Below are positions 47,101 through 58,539 of a stretch of DNA of 64,000 nt, piece after piece. A program made the translations under genes and the position numbers. The stretch covers positions 74,073,053 through 74,137,052 of the forward strand of contig CM060732.1 of NCBI GenBank assembly GCA_030704615.1, read 5' to 3'. The DNA comes from Takakia lepidozioides. Lineage: Eukaryota > Streptophyta > Takakiopsida > Takakiales > Takakiaceae. The stretch's first letter is position 1. Each line of letters starts with the position of its first letter. Below the pieces are notes generated by a model, which did no database searches, was not told the origin of the DNA, and was given only the letters and a program-made list of their open reading frames with translations.

Positions 47101-48637
47101 GGATGTTTTCTGCCTAAATTCATTTTCTGCCCAATCAGATCTCCTCTACGCTGATGATGTTGCCCTTTTGGCACAATCCCCGGTCTTTCTGCAACGCCAT
47201 CTCAAAATTTTGGAACAGTTCTGCAAAGACTATGGGATGCAAGTCAATCTTAGCAAGACCTAGATCATGGTCTTCAATGGCCAGGCTGATCGTAGATTCA
47301 TCTTCAACCAGCAGGAAATTGAGATTGTCAAATCATACCGGTACCTAGGTCTGGTTATCCACTCCCCCAAGTTTCACTTTGCAGCCACTGCCTTGGACAG
47401 ATTGACTAAAGGTAAGGCGGCCTCCGTCCACCGCCTTCACGCCAATGCAAGCAAATACATCTGCGGCATCCCCCGACCAAAAAGTGGCTGTTTGACAACC
47501 GTCGTCAGCCCTGCTACCATCAATGGTTGTGAATTCTGGGCACTTGGTGTCCCTGTCTCCTAGTGGGAAAAGACTTTGGAACCATTACAGTCATCTTTTC
47601 TCCAAGCAATGCTTGGCGCCAGGAGCACAACTCCATCTCAGATCCTAGGTGCACAGTTCGCATGTGTACCATTGCAATCCGAGGTACAGTTTATTGAAAC
47701 GTAACAGTTTACAGTTTATCCGAGGTCCACCCAAAGGGCTAGTGGCAAGGGCCCTCACAACATCTATGAGGCTCAAAGCTGCAGGTTTCGGGAACTCCTA
47801 GTATGCTCGAGTGGACAGTTTTGAAACGTAACGGACTTTCTACTGCTTTCCTATTACCAATGAACCCAGATGAGGTGGACATCACATCCAGACATGACCG
47901 CAACAGACTCATTCGGAGAGAAGCTTATGGAATTACATGTCAAGAGAACTTGGATGCTACCCAATCTCACAACAAAGCTCCACTTCTATCGAGAGACATT
48001 CTTGGTGCTCCGCGATGATAGAATCTTCAGACCAAATTACCTTTCAGCACCCTTACCTCCTTCCCTCTTGAGGGCATTGGGGCGGTTCAGGGTGGGTTCC
48101 CACAACCTACGGATAGAGACTGGCAGATGGGAAAACCTGCAACGGGAGGACCGCCTATGTCCAGCTTGCATAGGGCGCAGCAAGGAAATTGAAACTGAAG
48201 AACACTTCTTCTTCTTCTACTGCCCTGTATACTACGAGATCCGTTTGAACAAATTTGTGGATATGTGCATCCAAGTTTCAGTTTCAGGAGAACTCAACGC
48301 CCAGAAAACATGAACACAAGTAGGGGTAGAACTCACCTCATGCGCAGCGGTTTTTGTGCCGTTTGCGCACCTTTTGGAGAGACTCTGCAGATGGAGGTGC
48401 AATTTCCGCCGAACTGTCCTCCACCTCATCGTCGTCGCCCATGCTATACTCGCTAGTGTCAAAATCCAAACTCGAAGACCGCCCACCGCTCTGCCTTCCC
48501 TCTCGCACCGACGCCATCTGTACCGGATTCAGTCGAGCCAGGCGGGGGCTCCTTCGCACCGCGGGGCTGGAATGTGCAGAAGTGGGAGGAGGTGATGCTG
48601 CCTTGGCGGTCGAGCGCTTCTTACTAGGCGTGGACAT
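44197..48637 (-). pseudogene. HAD/FCP1-like gene with DLNG motif
   Basis: A candidate start at 48,637 opens a basic Ser/Pro-rich stretch (MSTPSKKRSTAKA, RRSPRLARLNP), then an acidic part. After the LINE region, an exon ending 46,340 has QKRRKARSPSLSELG. The exon from ~46,173 carries the HAD-type NLI-interacting-factor domain: KLIVLDLNGILCHS (~45,870), FPRPQVCEFLNLL, and NTLLVDDSPHKG (~45,480). The usual DxDxT acid is Asn here (DLNG), as in a plant subfamily, so phosphatase activity is doubtful. A one-base shift sits in the G run near 45,465. Later exons (SVAILSDELRFK, spliced to ISNLVFLLNPHDKRSK) lead to a stop at 44,197 after a second shift near 44,345. Confidence 0.65.
47040..48312 (+). pseudogene. 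5'-truncated LINE, reverse transcriptase end and zinc tail
   Basis: Plus strand. It begins inside reverse transcriptase just before the catalytic box (LLYADDVALLAQSP, ~47,140), followed by MQVNLSKT, then YRYLGLVIHS after a stop. At 47,575-47,690 comes an FLQAMLGAR... block, and at 48,070-48,240 the C-terminal RFRVGSHNLRIETGRW with CPAC...EEHFFFFYCP, a CCHC-type motif. This layout is that of non-L1 LINEs best known from algae and animals. Missing 5' parts are typical of LINE insertion. I saw no poly-A tail or target duplication. It lies inside the span of the HAD-like gene. Confidence 0.85.
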
Positions 48638-49440
48638 AGACCATGACAAAGATGAAGACGAGCAAGGACATAGACCATGACCAAGACAAAGACGAGCGAG
48701 GAAGACCAAGACATGCAAAGGAGGAAAGAAGGACAAGGAGGGGAGTGTGATCACACACCCCCCCCCGATCTGTAGTGAAGATCCGGCCGTTGTTGATTTC
48801 AAATATGAACACGTGTCGTGCATCCGACACTATGGCCTTTTCGACACATCCTTTTCGACACTATGGCTTCCTGGAATTGTGCTTCCTGGAATTACCTTTA
48901 CTGTCAGGAGTCCTTCCACCAACTCCTAAGTCAGTGTAACTACTATGCAGTAGATGTTGAAGTCGTACACCTCACTGTGGAGAGGATCGTGGAGTTGTTG
49001 AAAGCAGAATGTAGTAACATGGACAACTTCTGCCACATATTCTACTTTTTTTGCCCATAGAACTTGGTGTCATGGGAGGACATTTGGCATTTCAGAACCT
49101 CTTGCAGCGGTACCTCCTAGACCCCATGCATTGTGAGAAGAACTTCTGAGAGAACATTCTAAAGACTATCTTTGGGAAGAAGGATACGATAAACGTACGA
49201 AAGAACATCATGCAGAGTGTGTGTCATTTCAAGCACACTGTAGTGATGCAACCTACTTTATAATCACTTGCAAGCAACAACCAAGATCTACGAAACACCC
49301 TCTGTAGTCGTCTGAAGCACCCTTTAGTACACGATCCCACTCCCATAGTGGCCGGAATGACTTGTGACAATATATGTGTAATTCCAGCATACAAAGACCA
49401 TTAAGAATAGCACAAGAGGGATGTAAGTTGGCACCCACTG
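48638..49440. other. No gene recognised
   Basis: 48,640-48,710 has a short imperfect repeat (gacatagaccatgac ... aagacgagc). The remainder shows no open frame of note. Confidence 0.4.
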
Positions 49441-49451
49441 TCTCCATGGTG

Positions 49452-50162
49452 TCATGGTTGTTGTGTTGTTAGCACATAATCATGTGCCACATCCCGAAGG
49501 CGCGGGCTCATGGCACGCTTTGTTCCACCACCTTCTAGGACCTCGCCTACAACTCCTTCTTCCTCGTTCTCGTCCCACACCCGTCGTTGTATTGCATCAA
49601 ATGAAGACATATACTCTGTCATGAAGCCCAGGGCTTCGTCGCGGATGTAGCCCTCCGCCATACTCCCCTCTGGCCGTGCCATGTTGCATACATACCCCTT
49701 CAGATCCTTCATGTACCTCTCCATGGGGTACATCCACCGGCTGGCTACGGGCCCACACACATGCAACTCCTCTACAAGATGCACTAGCAAGTGCGTCATG
49801 ACGTCAAAGAATGATGGAGGGAATTCTTTCTCCAGCAAACATAGGGTCATAGCCACATCCTCATGCAACGATGTAATGTCCCTCGGATCCCACACCTTCG
49901 CACAAATCTTCCTAAACACTCGATTTACACGCATTATGGCTGTTCGAGGACCTGGCGCCATCGTACCCCGAATGCACAGTGGCAAAATCTGTTGCATCAT
50001 CACGTGTAGATCATGTGACTTCATCCCCGACCATTTCTTGTTTATGGCATGCTTTTGGAAAGCACCCGAGAATCCGGTTGGCACTTTCATGGCTCCCAAT
50101 GTCTTCAAAAAATCCTCTTGCTCTGATTTGGTCAGGACGTATGATGCTACTGGCATGAGCAC
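49452..50162 (-). pseudogene. CACTA transposase fragment with DUF4218 (second copy)
   Basis: A 236-codon open frame matching the C-terminal middle of TNP2: SGMKSHDLHVMMQQILPLCI, then FPPSFFDVMTHLLVHLVEEL, then RPEGSMAEGYIRDEAL. It is much better kept than the first copy at 11,143-10,605 and clearly diverged from it. The upstream Transposase_21 region is missing. The next domain of the normal order (DUF4216) is not downstream but on the opposite strand at 50,199. Confidence 0.9.
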
Positions 50163-50198
50163 TTTGCCTGGTCTATTTGGATCAGGCCTTAGCCACAG

Positions 50199-51152
50199 AT
50201 GTGTGCATGTACAACACGGTGTTGGTCAGGGGGACTGAGTTGCAGCTTCTATTTGGTTTCTGCCAGAAAGTACGCAGCGGAGAAGGTCCGCCTGAAAACG
50301 GAACGGAGTACATTTGCAAAAGCATGGCGGAGGGGCGGTCGTAGGCGCAGATCCCCGGTGGAGTACCCCACAACAATGGAGGAGCTGCAGCCCTTTATAG
50401 TGTGGGTCAGATCTGCAATTGCAGTGTACGCATCAGAGAACGAGGACCCAGATGAGGGCATGGTGAGTCTGTCATTCCCCCCAGGGCTGATTGCCACTTC
50501 GTACCGGTCAATGAAAGCATATGGTAATCACTATAGAGTGGACGATGCCAACACCAGCCTCCTGGTGACTTATGACAGTGGAGTGGCATCATTTTTTGAG
50601 CAAGAGAGTAGGAGCTGTGCACGAGATCGGAATCCAATTTCATGCCATGTGGAATATGTAGGAGTGATCAAAGAGATCCTTAAACTAGACTATGGTCTTG
50701 TGAAGCCAATTCTATTCCGTTGTTCTTGGGTAAAAGCCAATATGGTAGGAGAGAATGCCACCATGAAACGGGATGAGTACGGGTTCCTCCTTGCTGATTT
50801 CAGAAAAATGCTACCACAAGATGAAGAGCCATTCATCTTCCCATCGCAAGTTGAGCAAGTTTTCTTTTCAGATGACACCCATGCGCCGGGATGGAAGGTG
50901 GTTCTTCACAAGGACCCCCGGGCCAAACGAATCGTGGCCGACGTCCATGATCTGGACCTAGGGGAGAATGCAGACCACGAGGGTCTGAGGGAACCACAAA
51001 ATCTACTAGATACGGCCGAACCAGTCTCTTTGGAAGGAAGAGTTACCTTTAATGAGGAAGACATTCCAGGGTTGGTAATTACCGCAAGGCAAATTGCAGA
51101 TGTGGGTAGTGAAGGGGAAGATTATTTGGATACAGATAGTGAGCCTAGCTGA
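50199..51152 (+). pseudogene. CACTA transposase fragment with DUF4216, inverted
   Basis: A 317-codon open plus-strand frame with DUF4216 marks: GNHYRVDDANTSLLVTYDSG, VEYVGVIKEILKLDY, ILFRCSWVKANM, FPSQVEQVFFSDD, WKVVLHKDPRAKR. It ends with an acidic tail (GSEGEDYLDTDSEPS). In intact CACTA transposases this part follows DUF4218 on the same strand; here the two face away from each other across ~36 bp. The first residues of the frame are probably not native coding. Confidence 0.9.
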
Positions 51153-51513
51153 ATCTCAGTGTCCATTAAGCCAGCAGCTCATAGACGAGAGCTATGCTAA
51201 GGACTCTTACTGTCCTTAGAACCCATTTTGTACAGTCCTGCAAGCGCGCAAGGGCGAGACAGTTAATAGTATCGATAATGTCCCGGTATGTGGTCCGTAC
51301 TGTCTTGTGAACAAACTTTTTTTTGTTCTGCCAATATTGTTTCTAACATGTGAGGAGAGGATCATCTTCATGTACGAGAAGTAGACGTGAATGTGTGCAT
51401 GCATTTTCTGGCCTAGCTGCATGCTTTCCAGGAACAAAGACCAGTGGAATGGGGGGTGTCTCCAAAGGAGCAGGACCGAACGACACCTTTTTGTGCTTCC
51501 CTTGCTTTCCTTC
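51153..51513. other. No gene recognised
   Basis: Sequence between the CACTA fragment and the next gene remnant. It has no recognised repeat or frame. Confidence 0.4.
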
Positions 51514-52945
51514 TCACCGTTGTTGCATTCTCCCACCTGCCCAACAGCAGCACTCTCGAAGCAATACAGCGGCCAACTTCATATCCGCCTCCGACATGAC
51601 GTCTGCTGCAGAGGGGTTCTCCGGCAGCCCACCAGGATCGCCAAATCCAGCCTGTATGCTGCGGGTTTGGGGCCTGGGGATGTCCGGGAGGATGTCATCC
51701 TGGTCAGAAAGCTCGGTGTCGTCCTCCACAACATGGTGAACCACCGGCGAAACCACCTCGAGCACTCTCCCTGTCTCTACTGCCATCTCCCCGGCTTCAC
51801 CTCGAACTTGCACAATCCGTGCTCTTTGTGGTGTTCTTTCCTCTCCTCCACTCTCCACCGTATGGGTAATTGCAGGGGCTGCTCTTGTCTGCGATGGTGT
51901 AACCGGTGTGTTACTGCCTCTTTGTGGTGTCTTGGAGGGATCCACCGTCTCTGTGCGTCCCTCGTTTACATTGGCATCTGTCATTTGGGCACCCCTGGCC
52001 TCTTCAGTGGCCTTTTCTCTTTCCTCCTGGCTAGCCTTCTATCTCGCCTGTTCTTTTGCCCTCTCTTTTGCCCTCTCACGGGCTTTCTGTTTCTTACTAG
52101 GGCTAGTAGCAGGGGAGCCCTCCAGGACGACCACCTTTGATTGAGGAGAAGGAACACCCTCGCGCGCACTGCTCACTCCCTCCTCCGCAGCCCGTGACAA
52201 CTCTCTCGCCGGGGATTGCATGTGCTTAGCTTTCTTCTTCTTCTTTGCGTGGGCGGGCCCTACTGCATGTGCATCAACAACCTCCATTGCTAGATCTGCT
52301 GTCCTCACGTCCTCACGTCCTCATGCCCTTCACCTGCCATGCCACCTGCACCAACCTCCCCAATGCCTATTCTGTCGTACCCTCGCTGCAGGTCCTCCTG
52401 TCCACCAACAAAAGGTTGAAGTTTGCCCTCTCGCCCCAAGTTGGGCGATTCAAACATGCGATGAGTTGGAGTGGCCGATGATACCACCAGCGTGCCGGGC
52501 TCGTCGTCACTCTATCATTCCCAAAATCGTCAGAACCAACATCGGTGCCAAAACCAGCAGCGCAACCACCATAGCAACAATCGTGGAACAACAATGAAAA
52601 CAAAACAAGTTTAGGAAGTATGGAGTGCCATGGAACAACAATGAAAACAAATCCAACCAATGCCTAAGAATGACTTGCTTCTAGTGATGCCAGGATGAAG
52701 ATGCAAAAACAAAGCGAAACAACGAAGCGAAAGCGAAAGCGAACAAAACGAAAGCAGAAGTGGCTTGCCTGAGAATACTCGGCTTCAGTTGGCGCGGGTT
52801 GTGAGCAAGACACTGGAATCTCCTGCTGGAGCTTAAGTTTGGCCATGCGAGAGATTGGCCGTCGTCCGTAGTACAAAGCTTTCAACTTCCGCCGCGGTCT
52901 GGATGTGAGGTCTCTCTCAGGAGAGCCACGCCCTTCAGGCGGCAT
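51514..52945 (-). pseudogene. N-terminal part of an unknown, probably nuclear protein gene
   Basis: A first exon from ATG 52,945 reads MPPEGRGSPERDLTSRPRRK ... KLKALYYGRRPISRMAKLKLQQ, ending near 52,768 at a possible GC-type donor. A second block (52,308-51,514) is highly charged: AHAKKKKKAKHMQSP, SPSKKQKARERAKERAKEQA, then, after one in-frame TAG, ASQEEREKATEEARGAQ and a Thr/Ser/Pro-rich acidic region. Basic clusters suggest a nuclear protein. No catalytic domain is visible; the gene appears cut off by the CACTA fragment. I do not recognise a family. Confidence 0.45.
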
Positions 52946-53099
52946 AAGTCCCAGCCAAAATGGAAAAAGATCTCAGTTTTTTGGGGTACATGCCTCGAAT
53001 AGAAGTTAATCCAAGATTAGCATCAGATTTAGGGTACGTATCGAGGAAGCCATGTGTCGCCAGCCCAAATATAAACGGACGGCGGTGGACATTTAATGC

Positions 53100-53620
53100 C
53101 CATCCGCCAAGTACGGCGGCGCGCAAAATTTCCATCATGCAGGTAATTCGGAAAGGAGCAGGATGGAAATCCAGCGCCGGATTTCCATCCTGCCAGGTAG
53201 GGCGGCGCGCGAAATTTCCGCCACGCAGGTAATTCAGAGCTGGATGGATGGAAATCCGGCAGGTTGGTCGGAGAGCGGATGGATGGAGATCCGGCGCCGG
53301 ATTTCCATCCTGCCAGGTAGGGCGGCGCGCGAAATTTCCGCCACGCAGGTAATTCGGAGCCGGATGGATGGAAATCCGGCGCCGGATTTCCATCCGCCAG
53401 GTTGGTCGGAGAGCGGATGGATGGAAATTTGGCGCCGAATTTCCATCCTGAAGGTAATTTGAAGCCCGGATGGATGGAAATCCGGCGCCGAATTTTCATC
53501 CAGCAGGTAACTCGGATCACTGGCAGATGGAAATTCGGCGCCGAATTTCCATTCGCCAGGTAAGTTGAAGCGCCGAATTACCTTCCTGCAGGTAATTCTG
53601 AGCGTGGCCGCTTGGTTTTT
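53100..53620. repeat. Palindrome array, short-period part
   Basis: Units of ~53-120 bp built from a dyad (AAATCCGGCGCCGGATTT or AAATTCGGCGCCGAATTT) plus the words GGTAGGGCGGCGCGCG and GCAGGTAATTCGGAGC. Exact palindromes lie at 53,372-53,389 and 53,531-53,548. Confidence 0.92.
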
Positions 53621-53689
53621 CGGAGAAAAACAAAGTAAACTGTTAGTTTTGTGGCTGAAGTCCACTTTTAGACACGTTTTTCATGGAAT

Positions 53690-54560
53690 CCTTGACTGCT
53701 AGAGGGAAATCCGAACGGCCTCGGACGGAAATTCGGCGCCGTTTTTCCATCCTGGGAGGTTTTTATATCGTCCAGTTTTGGGCCTCACCACCCGACCGGA
53801 CTTCCTTTGAGGGGGCCCGGATGGAAATTCGCCGCCGAATTTCCATCCGGGGGATGGTCTCTGTCAGACAAGTGCCGGCCTCTACGCCCGAGGCGACTTC
53901 GTCCGGGCGTCACCTGTTGGATATTCGGTGCCGAATTTCCATCCGGGGGTTGAAATGTGACGGCCAGGTGCCGGCCTCTCCCCCCTCCCCGACTGCATCG
54001 GAACGGCCCCGGATGGAAATTCGGCGCCGTTTTCCCATCTGGGGAGGTTTTTATGTCGGCCAGTTTTCGGCCTGCCCCCCGACATGACTTCGTTTGGGGG
54101 GATGGAAATTCGGGGCCGAATCTCCATCCAGGGGATGCTCTCTGTCGAACACGCGCCGGCCTCTACGCCCAAGGCGACTTCATCCGGGCTTCCACTGTTG
54201 GATATTCGGTGCCGAATTCCCGTCCGGGGGTTGTAATGTGAGGGCCAGGTGGCGGCCTTTCCCCCGAGCCGACTGCATCCGAACGGCCTCGGATGGAAAT
54301 TCGGCGCCGTTTTTCCATCCGGGGAGGTTATTATGTCGGCCAGTTTTCGGCCTGACCCCCCGACACGACTTCCTTTGGGGGGATCCGAATGGAAATTCGG
54401 CGTTGAATTTCCATCCGGGGGTTGTTCTCTGTCGAATAGGTTCCGGCCTCTCTGCCCGAGGCGACTTCATACGTGCGGCCCCTGCTGGATATTCGGTGCC
54501 GAATTTTCATCCGGGGGTAATAATGTGACGGCACGGTGCCGGCTTCTCCCCTTCAGCCGA
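53690..54560. repeat. Palindrome array, ~285-bp higher-order part
   Basis: Three units, with landmarks CAGTTTT(C/G)GGCCT at ~53,773, 54,061 and 54,341 (periods ~288 and ~280). Each unit holds three variants of the GGCGCC dyad: one full, one with a GTTTTTCC right arm, and one GATATTCGGTGCCGAATT. Long frames in several registers here arise from the periodicity and are not genes. Confidence 0.92.
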
Positions 54561-54814
54561 CATCATCCGGACGGCCCCCCACTTTCTGACTGCATACCGT
54601 TGGCAGTTATTGCGCAAAGACCAGGGGCCTCATTCCAGAGACAAGGTTCATTAACACTCTGACTGTGGATTTTTGAGATAGTTGGTTCCCTGGATTTGGA
54701 TCAGGCTTTGTCGCTCGGACAAATCGGCACCGCATTCCTTCCCATCGCTGCATCCCCCTTCTACCAGGGAGCTTGCCCGCACGCCATCCTGGGAGTCTTG
54801 TGTGCACATCTCCC

Positions 54815-57800
54815 ATGGCGGAAAACCCGAGCGCTACAGTGTACTGCCCTCCTCACGAGCATAGAGCTTCATTTCCGTGCAGAGGGGACATCTGCCGGGT
54901 GATGGAGAAATACTTGTGCGTTCAATACCACCTGAAACCGGGGTCGGTTTTTTTGGAGGAGGAAATGAAGGACTCAAACGGCGTTGTTGTCGAGAGTATT
55001 GTTGTGCTCCACGATGATTTCGGCGATGGCAGGGAATGGCGAGTTCCACCATCGGACAACGTCATATACAGGGTTGTTGGGGACTTCATTTGCCCGCCAA
55101 ATGCACCTTCTATCCTGGCGCCTTCCACGAAACGATCCGCGAATCAGAGAGTGGCTACCTCAAAGAGAGAAGTCCGCAACGAAGTAAATCCAGAGCCGAA
55201 CCCATCCATGAAGACGAGCGAGAACCGGGTTGTTCACAACCTGTCCGACTCAGACGAGGTCATGGAAGTTCCGAGGTCGTCCTGGAGATCAGGCAAGTCC
55301 TCAATGGACGTCAGTGGACGAGGGAGTCATATTCCCAGCACGAGCACCGCAGTTCGATCTATTCTTGAAATTCTGCGAGGGCTTCACATGGAGGGACACC
55401 GCTCGGAGCTGGCCGGGCTGGACTACAACAAGTTCGCAATTAAATCGGTTACATGCCTTCCCGCAGACGTCGACGGTAATATCTTCTTTGAGTTCCCTCC
55501 TCGGACGGACTACTCGAGGGCGTCCGGAATGTTGACAGATATGGATAGAAAACATGATGGTCATCCTTGATGCGTCACCAAAACCACCAGCATGAAGATG
55601 CTCGATGGTGTGCGGGTGCGTTGCGGTTGTTTCCCCAACTTGCTTCCATTTTAAATCCAGAGGTCACAGGAACGAGACCGATTGGACAGGCACATGTCAT
55701 CAACCATTTCGAGCTCAGGAGAAGGTTCCGAACTCCACATTTAAGTGTGCGCATTGCAAAGAACCACCACACTGCATGTCTGTTTGTAATGCCAAACAGT
55801 TCTATGTGTTGCACCGTTTCCCTGACCTCACCCGAGCTTGCATACACGTTGGTTCCCATTGTCACAAATTGGCGAGGGGGAACTCGCAGGAGGCTGCCCA
55901 CGAGGCAGAGCAGCTTGTTCAGGAGGAGGTTAAGTTGAGACCGGGTGCCAAACCCAAACAGATACAGCTCCAAGCCGCCCATAAGATGGCATTGGCCAGA
56001 ATTATGTCGGAAGACGGCTCCGATAGAGTTCCTCTCGATGAGAAGGAAATGGAGGCATTGCTGGAGTCGGTGTCCCACGTATGTTCACCGAATGTCCGAA
56101 ACCACATTGTCTCATGCAAACAGAAAATTGGGCGTGGCTCGGATATGCACTCCATTCTGGAGGTGAAGCGACAATGTGGATATGACTACATTCATGGAAG
56201 TCGGTTTCCAGGACAAGGGACTGAGGCAGATCGTTGTTTCGTATTCAAAATGTCGACGTGTGGACCTGGCAGCGGCGTCGAACTGGTTGACAGGATGACG
56301 AGTGGGGACTTGTCAAACAGTTGGATCATGTTCGACCATATCAAGCGAATTACAAATCACCAGTGGGTGACAATGGGTGCACATGTCTACACCCCACTGC
56401 AGGATGCTAATAACAATTGCTATTTGTGAGATGAAAGGAGAGGACACACAATCGGAGATGCTTCTTTGGCAGGGAATAAACGATTAGATGGCCAAGGCGG
56501 GATTGCCCCCTCCCATTTTACGTGGTTTCATGGCGGACAACGCACAAGCAAATTGGGCTGCCATCCGAAGGGTGTACGGGCAAGACCCCAATGTTCCCAT
56601 GGAAGGCAAGGAGAGATCTTGTGGGTTCCATTTTCTGCAGAGCCTTTTGTAGTACACAACCAGGCTTGTGGCGCCAGATTTCAGAGAGGAGCACCGTTCC
56701 ATGTGTCTTGTGTGGAAGCGCGCTCCTACCTTGGATGATGCAGAGACACAGTTTGCATATATACGGGCTTGGTGGACATTGTCAGGTGTTGTAAGGAAAT
56801 CAGACGAGGGAGCAATGGTCAGTTGGCTAGCATGGTGGCATTATCGTTTCCTCCAGTTTGGCGACTATATGCGAGAGGTGAGTTGCACGAATTTGCGTCC
56901 CGTTGAATATTATTCTTGGCATTATTTGTAACTTGTTTGTAACCTCAACATGTGCTTGTGCAGGAAATGTGTCTCGACTTCGACACCGACATGCCCACGA
57001 CAAACATGGCCGAATCAGTGCATTCTTCCTGACGTGCCTCCTCTGCGGCGCATCTGGTGGACATCCTCACTGCCACAACGGAGGACATTGTGAGGTCAAT
57101 TATGCAGCAATGCAGGTACAACGAGTTCTTGAAAGGGAAACAGTGGGGCTTGGGGCTGGACAGGCAGGAAATGCTGATGCGGACTGCCTCCAGATCGAAG
57201 AATCCTCGGAAGTGGGCGGCGGCCTTGCGAGAGGGCCTTCGGGACACGCCATTGCTTCGAAGAGGCCAACATTTGGAAGGAGATGTTCATACCTGTCCAG
57301 TGAGACGAAGACTTGACGAGGCACCTGGCGGGGAAGAGGATTCATGGCGAGCTGACAAGAATATTCGCACGCTCCCTCGTGGTCCCGTGATGTTGCCCGA
57401 GGAGGTCTCGTTGAGCACCGCAAGTCCTGCACGTTCAAGATCGTCATCTCCTTTGAGCACAGGGCACGTGCCCGAGGAACATAACGAGCCATCTGTGGTA
57501 ACGCAGTACAACATACCCATTGTGGAGATAAGAGTGTTGGAGTCACAGTGGAGAATTGCAAGGACATTGTCGGCATTTCGAGGGAAGTGCTGCGCCATTC
57601 GGGTGGATACGAGAGCACGCTGTGGTGAGATGATTTGGAGGAACCCACACGGTGCTGTACCTGCACCTTGTTTCAGCGGCAGATTTTTGACTTCCACATT
57701 TGCTCACGCCACAACGCAGACGTTTTGGTTTTGTAGGCACGACATAATGACCTGTGTAGTTGGCAAGCCCAAGTACGGGATTCAGGGAATGCCGGAGCCT

Positions 57801-58385
57801 CTAGGCGTCTGGCCTGTTGCACCGGGTTGCAACCTGTCTCAGAATGAGGCGGATGCTCTATCTGCAGCAGGATTTCGAATGGTGCAACGCACAGATGTCC
57901 CGGCCCACGCATTTCCAGTTCCTCAGACCCAGCCATTGCAGACTGCTCGGTCCAGTAGAGACGGATTGGACAATTCTGCACATCCCACAATGCGATTCGG
58001 AAGAGTGAAGAGACGACGACACCCTCCCAACAAGTTGAATGAGACTCGGATTGCCAATGCTCTTGGGATGGCTTGCACTATTCAGAGCTCCGTGGACGTA
58101 CCTCCACCCGGCCTTGGGCGTGTTTATCGGATGACAACGGCCGGCTCGGTTATACGTGACGATGTATACACAATTACGATTGGAGTGGAACCGACTTGCA
58201 ATTGTACGGACTTCTCGTTGATGGAAGCAAAGAAGGGTTCAAAGTATTATCCGTGCAAGCATCTGTATTACATTTACCTGAAGAGGTTGAGGATGAACGT
58301 GACTATTGATGACTTTATTCATGCACCGGCGTTGAGCGTGAACGAGCTGCACAAACTCCTCCTTAGGGATTCCAGAAATCATTGA
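54815..58385 (+). pseudogene. MULE-type transposase with SWIM finger
   Basis: A first exon runs from ATG 54,815 (MAENPSATVYCPPH) to ~55,560. After a break, 55,640-56,410 holds a Cys-rich FKCAHCKEPPHC and VTMGAHVYTPLQ. A one-base shift near 56,411 leads to CEMKGEDTQ, GFMADNAQANWAAIRRVYG (~56,530, catalytic Asp region) and CGFHFLQSL; then a TAG near 56,656; WLAWWHYRFLQFGDYM; an intron (~56,879-56,963); NMAESVHSS; a TGA at ~57,028; then a long open frame to 58,385. The C-terminal CNC...CKH (~58,197-58,262) is a SWIM zinc finger. It is near-intact otherwise. Palindrome arrays flank it on both sides. Confidence 0.88.
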
Positions 58386-58539
58386 TGGGGCAAAGGGAAT
58401 CCTCCATATGGATATTTTCAATTGTATTTTCATGTATCAGATTTTTTTTTGCAGTGTAATGAAATGCACCCCAAAACTCCTGGAATGAGGCAATATTCCA
58501 TTCAAACTGAGATCCAACAGAAGCAGTTGTGGGGCCATT

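Noticed and set aside
49236-49247. CACACTGTAGTG as right end of a CACTA element beginning at 43,707
   Set aside because: Only about nine terminal bases match, the flanking triplets differ (TTG and ATG), and the interval holds unrelated genes.
52935-54662. Frames of 100-160 codons across the palindrome arrays
   Set aside because: They exist in several registers and mirror the repeat unit, not coding constraint.
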